DNA of 64,000 bases, from the NCBI GenBank assembly GCA_031551725.1, contig JAVBNF010000010.1, forward strand, positions 29,507 through 93,506, in the 5' to 3' direction. The position numbers and the translations under genes are program-made. Positions 1 through 7,780 of this stretch are shown piece after piece. This DNA comes from JAVBNF01 sp031551725 (GTDB lineage Bacteria; Bacteroidota; Bacteroidia; Bacteroidales; P3). Each line of letters begins with the position of its first letter. The first letter of the stretch is position 1. Under the pieces are notes generated by a model that worked only from the letters and a program-made list of their open reading frames with translations, was not told where the DNA came from and did no database searches.

Positions 1-41
1 TGATATATTTTATATATTTTTAGCGAATAATTATAGTTTTA

Positions 42-72
42 TTTGCTATATTAATTATTTTTTGTATCTTTA
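42..72 (+). promoter_or_regulatory. Bacteroidetes-type promoter of the AAA ATPase gene
   Basis: TTTG at 42-45 is followed after 19 bases by TATCTTTA at 65-72. This matches the Bacteroidetes consensus TTTG/TAnnTTTG with one mismatch in the last base. It lies 18 bases before the ATG at 91. Confidence 0.5.
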
Positions 73-90
73 CAGCGGAAAATAATTATA

Positions 91-1518
91 ATGATGAAAA
101 CACTAATTGGTAGAGATAAGGAGATTAAAAAACTAACCGAATATGTACAATCGGGAAAAGCCGAACTGCTTGCTGTTTATGGAAGGCGTAGAGTCGGAAA
201 GACTTTTTTGATCAAACGGTTTTTTAATGAAAATTTCACGTTCTATTTTTCGGGAGCGGAAAACGTAAGTAAAAAACAGCAGCTTTTTAATTTCACCACT
301 GCACTCAACAAATATTCTGGCAAAGAAAATCCGGTGGTGGAAGACTGGCAAAGTGCTTTTGTACAGTTAGAAAAGTACTTGCGGAAAGCAAAAAGCAAAG
401 GGAGAAAAGTGATTTTTATTGACGAATTGCCTTGGTTGGATAATGCGAAATCGGGCTTTTTGTCGGCATTCGAATATTTTTGGAATACGTATGCTTCTTC
501 TCAAAAAGATATTTTCCTTGTCGTTTGCGGTTCGGCTACTTCGTGGATTATGAACAAAATCATTAAAAACAGAGGAGGTTTGCATAATCGGGTAACACGT
601 CAAATGTGTATAGCGCCATTTACACTCAACGAAACCGAACTGTTTTTGAAGTATAGAAAGATACAATTGTCACGTTTTCAAATAGCCGAGTGTTATATGA
701 TTTTGGGTGGGATACCTTACTATTTGGAACAATTAGAAAAATCGTTGAGCCTGTCACAAAATATTGATAATTTGTTTTTTAAGAGAAATGCAATTTTGCG
801 GGATGAATATTCAAAACTCTATTCTTCGCTTTTCAAATCGCCCGAAAGATATTTGCAAATCATAGAAGTTTTGGCAAAAAAACGTAAAGGATTAACACGC
901 GACGAAATTGTGAATTTTTCCTCTATTTCCAATGGCGGCGGCTTAACAGCAATGCTCGAGGAATTAGAACTTTGCGGATTTATTTCGATTAACAATAATT
1001 TTACAACCAAAAAGAATCTTCAACTTTATCAATTAACCGATTTTTATTCATTCTTTTATCTCACTTTTGTGAAAAATAAAAAAGGCGCAAATGGCGACTA
1101 TTGGAGTAGTTTGATTGATAATACAGCTCGCAAAGTATGGGTGGGATATTCGTTTGAATTATTGTGTCAAACGCATATGCATCAGATAAAAAGTGCTTTA
1201 GGTATAGGAGGTGTGCTTTCTTATACTTCGGGCTGGCGAAGTAAAGATGCTGAAACAGGAGCGCAGATTGACCTACTTATCGATAGAAACGACCACATTA
1301 TAACCCTTTGCGAAATGAAATATTCAACAAAAGAATTTGTAATTACGAAAACTTATGATGAAAATTTGCGCAACAAACGCGGTGCCTTTATTGAAGAAAC
1401 CGGGACAAAAAAAACTGTGCACATAACGATGATAACGACTTTTGGGGTAAAACATAATGAATATTGGGGCGATATACAAAGTGAAGTATCATTAAATGAT
1501 TTATTTCGTTTGGAATAA
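91..1518 (+). CDS. AAA ATPase with C-terminal DUF234 (PD-(D/E)xK-like) domain
   Basis: This 475-residue protein belongs to the ATP-binding family first described in archaea (PF01637 plus DUF234). The P-loop GRRRVGKT is at residues 31-38 and the Walker B stretch VIFIDELPW at about 107-115. The C-terminal part has a PD-(D/E)xK nuclease-like signature: IDLLID followed by CEMKYS, i.e. D...ExK. A winged-helix segment probably lies between the two. Family members are common in Bacteroidetes and archaea but their cellular role is not established. Nuclease or mobile-element maintenance has been suggested, and that is inference. The gene stands alone with its own promoter and is convergent with ispF across a shared hairpin. 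Family assignment is fairly secure; function is unknown. Confidence 0.85.
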   Translation: MMKTLIGRDKEIKKLTEYVQSGKAELLAVYGRRRVGKTFLIKRFFNENFTFYFSGAENVSKKQQLFNFTTALNKYSGKENPVVEDWQSAFVQLEKYLRKAKSKGRKVIFIDELPWLDNAKSGFLSAFEYFWNTYASSQKDIFLVVCGSATSWIMNKIIKNRGGLHNRVTRQMCIAPFTLNETELFLKYRKIQLSRFQIAECYMILGGIPYYLEQLEKSLSLSQNIDNLFFKRNAILRDEYSKLYSSLFKSPERYLQIIEVLAKKRKGLTRDEIVNFSSISNGGGLTAMLEELELCGFISINNNFTTKKNLQLYQLTDFYSFFYLTFVKNKKGANGDYWSSLIDNTARKVWVGYSFELLCQTHMHQIKSALGIGGVLSYTSGWRSKDAETGAQIDLLIDRNDHIITLCEMKYSTKEFVITKTYDENLRNKRGAFIEETGTKKTVHITMITTFGVKHNEYWGDIQSEVSLNDLFRLE

Positions 1519-1562
1519 TTATCTGCTAAAATAGTATGTGGTATGCAATTTTTAGCAGATAA
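1519..1562. terminator. Bidirectional hairpin between convergent genes
   Basis: A perfect 13-bp inverted repeat (TTATCTGCTAAAA at 1519-1531, complement at 1550-1562) with an 18-base loop separates the 3' ends of the AAA ATPase gene and ispF. The A- and T-rich outer flanks would give short U-tracts in both directions. Confidence 0.6.
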
Positions 1563-1583
1563 TAATAAAATACTTTGCTGAAT

Positions 1584-2057
1584 TTAGTATTTCTTAATCA
1601 ATGCCACCGCATTTACCGAAATTCCTTCTTCACGGCCTTCGAAGCCGAGTTTCTCGGTAGTTGTAGCTTTAATAGAGAGGTCGTCTTCCGGAATTTGCAT
1701 CACTGTGCATAAAGTCTTTTTCATTTCCGGAATGTAAACGGCAATTTTTGGCGATTGAAGCGAGATAGTTGCGTCAATATTACCGATATGATAACCTTTT
1801 TCACGAATTAAAACACACGTTTTCTGTAAAAGGATTTTGCTGTCGATACCTTTATATTGCGGATCTTTATCTGAAAAGTGAAAACCAATATCGCGTAAAT
1901 TCGCAGCGCCAAGCAGCGCATCGCAAATAGCATGAATTAAAGTATCTGCATCCGAATGTCCTACAGCGCCTTTGGTATGTTCAATACGGATCCCGCCGAG
2001 CCAAAACGGCAAACCTTCTTCCAAACGATGCACATCATATCCGAAACCTACACGCAT
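1584..2057 (-). CDS. ispF: 2-C-methyl-D-erythritol 2,4-cyclodiphosphate synthase
   Basis: IspF converts 4-diphosphocytidyl-2-C-methylerythritol 2-phosphate into the cyclic diphosphate in the MEP route to isoprenoids. The 157-residue length is standard. The metal-binding signature GYDVH (Asp8, His10) and His42 in DTLIH are present, as are the conserved GHSDAD and the C-terminal ATTTEKLGF-GREEGI segment. The start codon overlaps the porV stop by one base (TAATG), so translation is probably coupled. The same porU-porV-ispF order is known from Porphyromonas, so the link to secretion genes is ancestral and not a local rearrangement. Confidence 0.97.
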   Translation of the reverse strand: MRVGFGYDVHRLEEGLPFWLGGIRIEHTKGAVGHSDADTLIHAICDALLGAANLRDIGFHFSDKDPQYKGIDSKILLQKTCVLIREKGYHIGNIDATISLQSPKIAVYIPEMKKTLCTVMQIPEDDLSIKATTTEKLGFEGREEGISVNAVALIKKY

Positions 2058-3298
2058 TACATACCCGGGTTTGACATGAATGTTGCTCCTTCTTTTTGTC
2101 CTTTCTTCGTGAGGAAACTCAAGTCGAAAGTCAACGAAAAGCGAAGTGTGTTTTTAAGTGGGTTGTTCTTTTGAGAAATCGGAATTAAATACGAAAAATC
2201 CAATCCGAAGGTATTATATTTGATACCGGCGCCCATGGTTACATATTTGCGGTTCCCTTTATCTTTATTTTCATTAAAATATCCCATGCGGAAAGCAAAT
2301 AAATTGTTATAGACATATTCGGCACCAACCGACCAGTAAACTTCTTTCAATTCTTCTTTAAATCCATCCGGAGCATCGTAAAACGACTGGATCATCCCTT
2401 GAAAAGAGCTGATGTCTTTGCTTTCCATTCCTGCAATTACATTGCCCGCACTGTCATAAATAGCGGGAGTAGGTACCAGTAATTTATTCAAATCCAAATA
2501 AAATCCGAAAGCGTTATAATCGTCGAGAGCCATGTTATAACCTGCACCAATACGCAAGTTGGTAGGAATAAAATCTTTTTCGGTATGGTCGGAATACGAA
2601 ACTTTTCCACCAATATTTGATACGCACATACCGATTGATAAGTTGGACGATTTCATGGTTTCCACAGCAACATCGTGGGTGTAAAACATCGAAACGTCGG
2701 CAGCACCAGTCATTGCAGCGTGTGTATTGGCGCCGGCCACATTTTGCCCCATCGTTAAATTGGAATAAATAAAACGCCCTGTAACGCCAATTGAGAATTC
2801 ATCGGTAATTTTACGGGCATATCCCAAATCTACAGCGTATTCATTTGGGCTATAGGCTTGCGCGCATTCCGGGCAAAGTTCTTGTGTGAAAATCACTTCC
2901 CCTAAAGAAAAATAACGCAAAGAACCTGAGATTGTACTGCGTTCATCAATTTTTCCATATCCCGAAACATAATACAAATTCATATCCGGAACCAAATTTC
3001 GCAGCCATGGGCTAAATGAAAAAGATGCTCCCAGATATTCCTTGGTAAAAGGATATTTGGCTGAATTCCAGTTCTGTGAGTACGCATCAGGCGTTGTTGT
3101 AGCACCAATGTCGCCCATAGATCCCGAGCGGGCATCCGGCGAAATTAAAAGGAAAGGAACTGCGGTTGTAATTGGTCCGCCTTCTTGTCCTTGAAGTACT
3201 TTTGTGTCAATTTTTTGTGCAAACACAAAGGTAAATCCAAGTCCGAAGAACAGTACAAAAATTGATTTGATCGTATAATTAAAAAGGGCTCTCTTCAT
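2057..3298 (-). CDS. porV: Type IX secretion system outer membrane protein PorV (LptO)
   Basis: PorV is a FadL-like 14-strand outer-membrane barrel that carries T9SS cargo from the translocon to the PorU sortase complex. Starting at the ATG at 3298 the protein has 413 residues, a basic N-terminus and a hydrophobic signal segment ending in VFAQ. The family hallmark follows: a repeat-like region with PFLLISPDARSGSMGD and NSAKYPF. An upstream in-frame TTG at 3307 was not chosen because it overlaps a promoter-like -10-type element and is a weak start. The gene lies 31 bases downstream of porU and runs into ispF. Identification rests on the N-terminal motif, the length and the conserved gene order. 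Confidence 0.93.
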   Translation of the reverse strand: MKRALFNYTIKSIFVLFFGLGFTFVFAQKIDTKVLQGQEGGPITTAVPFLLISPDARSGSMGDIGATTTPDAYSQNWNSAKYPFTKEYLGASFSFSPWLRNLVPDMNLYYVSGYGKIDERSTISGSLRYFSLGEVIFTQELCPECAQAYSPNEYAVDLGYARKITDEFSIGVTGRFIYSNLTMGQNVAGANTHAAMTGAADVSMFYTHDVAVETMKSSNLSIGMCVSNIGGKVSYSDHTEKDFIPTNLRIGAGYNMALDDYNAFGFYLDLNKLLVPTPAIYDSAGNVIAGMESKDISSFQGMIQSFYDAPDGFKEELKEVYWSVGAEYVYNNLFAFRMGYFNENKDKGNRKYVTMGAGIKYNTFGLDFSYLIPISQKNNPLKNTLRFSLTFDLSFLTKKGQKEGATFMSNPGM

Positions 3299-3304
3299 AT
3301 GCTG

Positions 3305-3312
3305 CAAAGGTA
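3305..3312 (-). promoter_or_regulatory. Possible internal promoter (-7 element) before porV
   Basis: CAAAGGTA reads TACCTTTG on the minus strand, a perfect TAnnTTTG. It is only about 7 bases from the porV ATG, so a transcript from here would be nearly leaderless. No clear TTTG is seen upstream. It may be fortuitous. Confidence 0.3.
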
Positions 3313-3329
3313 ATAAAAAATATTGAAAT

Positions 3330-6300
3330 TTAGAGAATAATCATTTTAGATGATTTTATATATGTCTTTCCGTCAGTGTCTTTGATTTGTAATCGGTAAA
3401 AATAAATTCCTTTTCGCAAACGCGAGCCTCTACCATCGGTGCCGTCCCAATAAAGAGGGGCGGTTGCATAGCCGGAAGGTTCTACGTTTGGAATTAACGT
3501 AGCAACTTGCATGCCAGAGTTGTCGAAAACGAAAATTTTTACTTCTTTTATTTGAGTGGTAAGGTTGTGTGTGTAGTAAAAATAGGTGTAGGCGTTCATC
3601 GGATTGGGCGTATTTCTAACCGTGCCGATAGTTGGCGTACTTGATTTTACTACATGGAATAACAAAGTGTCGCTGCCCGAGATGTTTACCAAGTTCCATG
3701 CTTTAACAACCAAACGATGAGGACCTTCCGACAGATTGCTAAACGAATAATACAGCGAACCTTTGGTATTGCTTCCAATATTGTATTCGAAGAAATTATT
3801 CAACACAATCGGATTTTTCGAATCGCCGTCTAATTCTGCTGTAATATCGTGGCCGATGCCGTTTCCGGACATATCGATGCCGATTTTATCCGAAATTAGT
3901 GCCACAAGCGTTGGATTTTCATCTGTAATACCGCCGTTGACAAAAAATGTGTCACCCATAAATAAGCGTACAAGAGGCTCGTTCGAATCATCGTCGCCGG
4001 TTTCGGAAGAGCCGCCAACGATAATATTGTCATAATATCCGGTTGCATCTATCGAATCACTATAAGCATAATAACTGATTTTTCCATTTCCATACTGGAA
4101 ATTCAAATCTTTGGGTGCCGTAAATTCCACAGAAAAACGACCGTTTACAACATTCGTACGGCCCCTGAACAAAATGTTTTTTTGTTCGATAAAACTTGTA
4201 ATTGCCGGATATTCAAGTCCTGTGCGTGTGGTATTCGGTTTGTCATAAACAACCACTTGCACATAACCCGAAAAGTCATTCAAGATATTTCCGTATCCGT
4301 CCTGAATTTCTCCTTCTAAAGATGTGGTTGATAATGGTTTAATAGTGTCTGCTTCTGTAAAAACAGCATGTTCGTTAATTTTGGTGGTAACAACTTCCTG
4401 TTGAGGAAGCGCAATCCTTAAGGCCGGATCACCCAGTAATAGAAACGGCTTGAGTGCAAATGAGTTCCCTGCCGTATTTTCATTTTTTGCCCGTTTGAAA
4501 ATTTCTCCAAATGAAAGAATATCGCTGTTTGTACGCTCGGTTGCTACTTTTAAGAAAGCATCTTGAAAATAGTCGTTGGGAGAAGTGTACGCAATCCGTG
4601 CGGATGCTACGGTGGCAACAGAACCTGCTTCGGGAACCAAAACGGTCCATACGCCGGCCGACATTAATGCCGGATTATCATGTCTGGAAAAAGAGCAAGA
4701 TGCTGAAAATATGGCTGTTAAATTGTTTTTGTTGGACCATTTATTTATCATATCCGTGTTGAGGATTACTTCGTCCGACCACACTTGCTCGCCGCTGTGC
4801 CCCACATAATTTAAAATTAAACAACCTTGATTGACGGCAGTGTTAATGGCTTTATTTACATCTGGATAGCGCATCCCACTTGTCGATGAAACGGGTGTAT
4901 AAGCATCACTGTATATTTTTTCGAGGTTGATGGTTTTGCGGTTTTTAGTAATATATTCCGAAAAACGTCCCGGTATCTCATAAGTAGAGGCAAAACCTTC
5001 GCCATTGTCGGCCACAAAAGAAATTTTATTGCGCCAAGCGCCTAAATTTTTCTTTTGCGGAGTTCCGTATGAAATAGCTTTGTCTACATAGTTAAGAGCT
5101 TGATCAATTGTAATTGCCGGAATACGTCCGATGCCGATGTCCATGCGGTCGTTGACAAAATATCCACTTTCGTTAGGGTCTAAAAAGCCGTATAAATCGT
5201 CAGTCGCCAAACTCAGTTCTTCTTCCAACGAATTGTCTGTCTGAAAAGTTGGAACAAAATTTGTGTAAGGGATATTCTTATTAATACCCTTGTAATCATA
5301 AGATGCTGCTCCAAAGAGCAATAAATATTTAGGAGGCTTAAGCCCGTTTGCATGTGCCTTGTCTTGCATCAACTTCATCATGATGCGGATGGCAATAGGA
5401 TCGGGATTTCCTGCGGAATATTCGTTGTAAACAAGCTGTGGCGTGGTAATTAAAACGGAAAGTCCCTGTTCCCGGTGAAAATCGGCCAAACGTTCGGCAG
5501 CATCCAAAAACGACGGATAAACCACCATTACATAATCCACAGGCGCCATTGTATCAATGGATTGGATTTCGGCTGTATCTTCAATTTGCGGACGGAGGGT
5601 TAGATTTTCATTAAAAACGGTAAAAGTCTTGTTTTCATTAAGTTGTGAATAAAAGGAAAATGTTGTTTCCGATTTAGTACCATTTAATTCCTGAGGTTCC
5701 ATATTATCCACAACTTCCCATACGCGGATATTTGACAAGCTGCTACTGACTTTGAATTCAGACATTTCACCGGCTGCATCTTCCGGATTCATGCGGAAAA
5801 CTAATTGTTGTGTGGCCAAATTCAACGATTTCCAGTAACGGAATTCCATATAATCCAAATATCCTTTCGTGGAACTGTAAGTAGTTGAGTAAGTGAAATC
5901 AAAGCGTGGGCGAGCCGTCGACAGGCGAAAGTTCAACAGGCCGATAGCATCTACACCGAATGTATGCGCAGAATTAACGGTTTGGGTAATGTTCAGATTT
6001 TGTGTTTGGTTACCGGTTTTTATAACAAAATTTGCTGTGTTTTGAGCAACTACGTGTGTCCGTGCAACCAGCACAGAATCAAGGATAATATCGTTGAAAG
6101 AAGCATCGATGCTCACATTGGGGCTTAAAGTTGTGAAAGCCTCGCCAAACCAGTTTTTACCGCTTCCGTTGCTCGCAATCATGTTCAAATCAACTTCATG
6201 CAGTGCGTAATCTAAAACAGTAGTATGTTGTTTGATGGTTGGTTGCGAAGGGTTGCTTTTGCTTGCAATGCGTTTAGGAGTTCCTGTTTTGCGGTCGGCA

Positions 6301-6737
6301 GTAACCAAATAATAGGTTTTATCCGTATAAATATTGGTTTCATGCAGATAATACTTTGTTTGGGCATTGTATTTCCATACATGTGGGTTGCTTCCGTAAA
6401 AAAGAAAATAATCGCCGGGGCCGAAAGTGCCGTCGTTTCCGTCGTTTATGCTAATGGCTATCTCGCGAGCGGGTAGGCTGTCGTTTTCGGCGTTATATTC
6501 GGAAAACATTCCGCTTTTACGTCCAACAACCGCAATTTGGGTGGAGGGGACGGCTCCGGACAGGATTTTCCAGCTTAATAAATCCTCATAAGCCACCTTA
6601 TAAACACCGTCGCGGTTCACCGAAATCTGTGTCCAATGACAGGATGAAAGCAAATGTTCAGCACCTTGCGCAGGCAGAAAACAGATGCCGGATAAAAAAA
6701 GCAAAAAGGGTAAATATAAAATTCGGTTTCTTGGCAT
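3330..6737 (-). CDS. porU: Type IX secretion system sortase PorU (C25 gingipain-like peptidase)
   Basis: PorU is the surface cysteine peptidase that removes the C-terminal signal of T9SS cargo and attaches the cargo to anionic LPS. The 1135-residue protein starts with a signal peptide ending near PAQG, then a beta-rich N-terminal domain. The gingipain-type peptidase domain runs from about residue 398, with the catalytic dyad His647 (NYVGHSGE) and Cys681 (FSASCSFSRHDNP). The C-terminal part is Ig-like (FlgD-like, PNPMNAYTYF... KGIYFYRL) and resembles a sorting domain that PorU keeps. It is the first gene of porU-porV-ispF. Both catalytic residues are present, so it should be active. Confidence 0.95.
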   Translation of the reverse strand: MPRNRILYLPFLLFLSGICFLPAQGAEHLLSSCHWTQISVNRDGVYKVAYEDLLSWKILSGAVPSTQIAVVGRKSGMFSEYNAENDSLPAREIAISINDGNDGTFGPGDYFLFYGSNPHVWKYNAQTKYYLHETNIYTDKTYYLVTADRKTGTPKRIASKSNPSQPTIKQHTTVLDYALHEVDLNMIASNGSGKNWFGEAFTTLSPNVSIDASFNDIILDSVLVARTHVVAQNTANFVIKTGNQTQNLNITQTVNSAHTFGVDAIGLLNFRLSTARPRFDFTYSTTYSSTKGYLDYMEFRYWKSLNLATQQLVFRMNPEDAAGEMSEFKVSSSLSNIRVWEVVDNMEPQELNGTKSETTFSFYSQLNENKTFTVFNENLTLRPQIEDTAEIQSIDTMAPVDYVMVVYPSFLDAAERLADFHREQGLSVLITTPQLVYNEYSAGNPDPIAIRIMMKLMQDKAHANGLKPPKYLLLFGAASYDYKGINKNIPYTNFVPTFQTDNSLEEELSLATDDLYGFLDPNESGYFVNDRMDIGIGRIPAITIDQALNYVDKAISYGTPQKKNLGAWRNKISFVADNGEGFASTYEIPGRFSEYITKNRKTINLEKIYSDAYTPVSSTSGMRYPDVNKAINTAVNQGCLILNYVGHSGEQVWSDEVILNTDMINKWSNKNNLTAIFSASCSFSRHDNPALMSAGVWTVLVPEAGSVATVASARIAYTSPNDYFQDAFLKVATERTNSDILSFGEIFKRAKNENTAGNSFALKPFLLLGDPALRIALPQQEVVTTKINEHAVFTEADTIKPLSTTSLEGEIQDGYGNILNDFSGYVQVVVYDKPNTTRTGLEYPAITSFIEQKNILFRGRTNVVNGRFSVEFTAPKDLNFQYGNGKISYYAYSDSIDATGYYDNIIVGGSSETGDDDSNEPLVRLFMGDTFFVNGGITDENPTLVALISDKIGIDMSGNGIGHDITAELDGDSKNPIVLNNFFEYNIGSNTKGSLYYSFSNLSEGPHRLVVKAWNLVNISGSDTLLFHVVKSSTPTIGTVRNTPNPMNAYTYFYYTHNLTTQIKEVKIFVFDNSGMQVATLIPNVEPSGYATAPLYWDGTDGRGSRLRKGIYFYRLQIKDTDGKTYIKSSKMIIL

Positions 6738-6757
6738 ATAATTTGTTCGTCTTAATA

Positions 6758-6765
6758 CAAAGATA
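6758..6765 (-). promoter_or_regulatory. -7 element of the porU operon
   Basis: CAAAGATA on the plus strand reads TATCTTTG on the minus strand, a perfect TAnnTTTG 20 bases before the porU ATG. No good TTTG is visible at the expected -33 distance. Confidence 0.55.
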
Positions 6766-6842
6766 CGAAAAAAATGGGAAAATTCATAATTTTATCTTTG
6801 CATTTTTTAGTATATAGCAAAAACTGTGCCGAGAAAGCATTT

Positions 6843-6874
6843 TTTGTGATTTTCAAAAAAAATATGTACTTTTG
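6843..6874 (+). promoter_or_regulatory. Promoter of structured RNA A
   Basis: TTTG at 6843-6846 and TACTTTTG at 6867-6874 are separated by 20 bases. This is a full match to the Bacteroidetes promoter. No protein gene follows; the transcript would end at the T-tract after 7103. Confidence 0.65.
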
Positions 6875-6880
6875 TATGTA

Positions 6881-7109
6881 TTAAAAACAAAATAAATTGA
6901 AATAAAGTACAACATTTAACATATTTTTAACTATTCTTTCTCTCCTCATCGCTTCTAAAACTACCATTTTCAGAACTAAATCAATTTTCAGAGAAACCAC
7001 AAAGGGAATAAGCAATTATTTCATGCTATAAAGCGTGGAGTTAGCTTATTTGTGGTGGTGGGATGTGGTAGTTCCCCGGGAGAGATAAGATAATGTCCAC
7101 GCTTTTTTT
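6881..7109 (+). ncRNA. Structured RNA A (unidentified)
   Basis: A predicted transcript of about 230 bases starts after the promoter at 6843-6874. A 7-bp stem (6937-6943 with 6990-6996) encloses a loop that displays AAAACTACCATTTTC at 6957-6971. A long rod follows: AGCGTGGA at 7032-7039 pairs perfectly with 7096-7103, continued by TTA/TAA and CTTAT/ATAAG, and then T7. AAGCAAT before the rod can also pair with ATTGCTT after it. The order of parts is the same as in RNA B 480 bases downstream. I do not recognise a named RNA family; 6S-like rods were considered but the length is short. Confidence 0.5.
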
Positions 7110-7207
7110 AAGTTATTGCTTTTTATTAGTAGCTGAAATACTTTCAATTTGCAAATATATACATTATATTCAGTTTTTTTTACATTGGTGTGTAACTATT
7201 TTTTTTG

Positions 7208-7215
7208 TACCTTTG
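7208..7215 (+). promoter_or_regulatory. Possible promoter between RNA A and RNA B
   Basis: TACCTTTG matches the -7 consensus exactly, but the -33 region is poor (CATTGG). It would start a short RNA containing small hairpins (GTTGA/TCAAC near 7241 and TGGG/CCCA near 7266) and ending in a T7 tract at about 7303-7309. Confidence 0.35.
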
Positions 7216-7337
7216 CAGTCGTGAGAGTGCTTATTTAAACAGTTGATTTTCAACACGAATAAAATGGGTTTATTGCCCAGTTAGCTTTATTGCCTAATTC
7301 TTTTTTTGCGGAGATCTGAAAATATCCTGAATATTTT

Positions 7338-7367
7338 TTTGTTTTTCCTGTTTTTTTACTACCTTTG
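7338..7367 (+). promoter_or_regulatory. Promoter of RNA B and the peptide/radical SAM/AbiGi operon
   Basis: TTTG at 7338-7341 and TACCTTTG at 7360-7367 are separated by 18 bases. No other TAnnTTTG is present between here and the peptide ATG at 7617. The operon is therefore probably read from this promoter through the terminator-like rod at 7511-7580. Confidence 0.6.
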
Positions 7368-7373
7368 CGATTG

Positions 7374-7580
7374 ATAACAAATCTAAAACATTTTTATAGA
7401 AACATTTAATTGCTAAAATATATTTATTAAAGCGTTTGCTTTTATTCTTCGACCGAAAACTACCAATTTCTTCAGCCACTAAAGAATAAAATCGCTAACA
7501 ACAGCTTAGGGCGTGCTTCTTGGCTTGTGTAGCGATGGTCGTTTATACCATCGTGATGCAAGTTGAGGAGCACGCTTTTT
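7374..7580 (+). ncRNA. Structured RNA B, leader of the peptide operon (unidentified)
   Basis: A 9-bp stem (TTTATTCTT at 7441-7449 with 7482-7490) encloses a 32-base loop displaying GAAAACTACCAATTTC at 7455-7470. It is followed by an exceptional rod at 7511-7575. Seventeen consecutive pairs (G-U included) lead to a symmetric 5x5 internal loop and a 7-bp CGATGGT/ACCATCG cap with loop CGTTTAT, then T5. Distances from -7 element to ACTACC motif and to rod are close to those in RNA A (about 89 and 144 bases against 83 and 158). The rod looks like an intrinsic terminator and ends 36 bases before the peptide start, which suggests attenuation or a separate small RNA. Confidence 0.55.
7511..7580 (+). 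terminator. Rod-like terminator upstream of the peptide gene
   Basis: GCGTGCT at 7511 pairs with AGCACGC ending at 7575, and T5 follows at 7576-7580. The hairpin lies between the only visible promoter and the peptide ATG, so some read-through or regulated anti-termination would be needed for operon expression. Confidence 0.6.
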
Positions 7581-7616
7581 ATTTGGGATTTACAAATCTA
7601 AAAATTAAATCTAAAA

Positions 7617-7763
7617 ATGGATACTAAAGAATTAACATTTGCACAAAAAGTCATTTTGGAAATGGCTGAAAAAAAAGTAAAAAAAATTACATTTCAAGAT
7701 CATCTTGATGATGATATTTATTCTGATTATTATGATGATAATGATTACAACGATGAAGATTAA
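7617..7763 (+). CDS. Asp/Tyr-rich small peptide, candidate RiPP precursor
   Basis: This is a 48-residue open frame read directly from the sequence: ATG at 7617, stop TAA at 7761-7763. The N-terminal half is a Lys-rich amphipathic stretch (MDTKELTFAQKVILEMAEKK), a plausible leader. From residue 26 it becomes strongly acidic and aromatic, with aromatic-X-Asp triplets F26-Q-D28, Y35-S-D37, Y38-Y-D40 and Y44-N-D46, plus H29-L-D31. The stop lies 17 bases before the ATG of a radical SAM/SPASM protein. Size, position and repeated triplets fit a ribosomally made, post-translationally modified peptide such as a three-residue cyclophane (triceptide). No Gly-Gly leader cleavage site is seen. An acidic antitoxin-like protein is the main alternative. 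Confidence 0.72.
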   Translation: MDTKELTFAQKVILEMAEKKVKKITFQDHLDDDIYSDYYDDNDYNDED

Positions 7764-7780
7764 CTTTAATATTGATTATA

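Larger units (their letters stand above)
6738..7616. other. Long non-coding region with RNA elements
   Basis: This 880-base stretch holds no convincing protein gene. It contains plus-strand -7 elements at 6793-6800 (TATCTTTG), 6867-6874, 7208-7215 and 7360-7367 and two large hairpin rods ending in T-tracts (7032-7109 and 7511-7580). A short open frame on the minus strand at 7294-7479 overlaps a promoter and has no family signature, so it was left out. Confidence 0.7.

Noticed and set aside
3299..3307. PorV start at the TTG at 3307
   Set aside because: A perfect -7 element overlaps this codon and a good signal peptide begins at the ATG at 3298.
6881..7109. 6S RNA
   Set aside because: The rod and central bulge recall 6S RNA, but the rod is short and a second relative (RNA B) acts as an mRNA leader. 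A covariance search would be needed to support it.
7294..7479. 61-residue minus-strand open frame in the region upstream of the peptide operon
   Set aside because: It overlaps promoter and RNA-stem sequences, is AT-rich and Lys/Phe-rich as random AT-rich frames are, and has no family signature.
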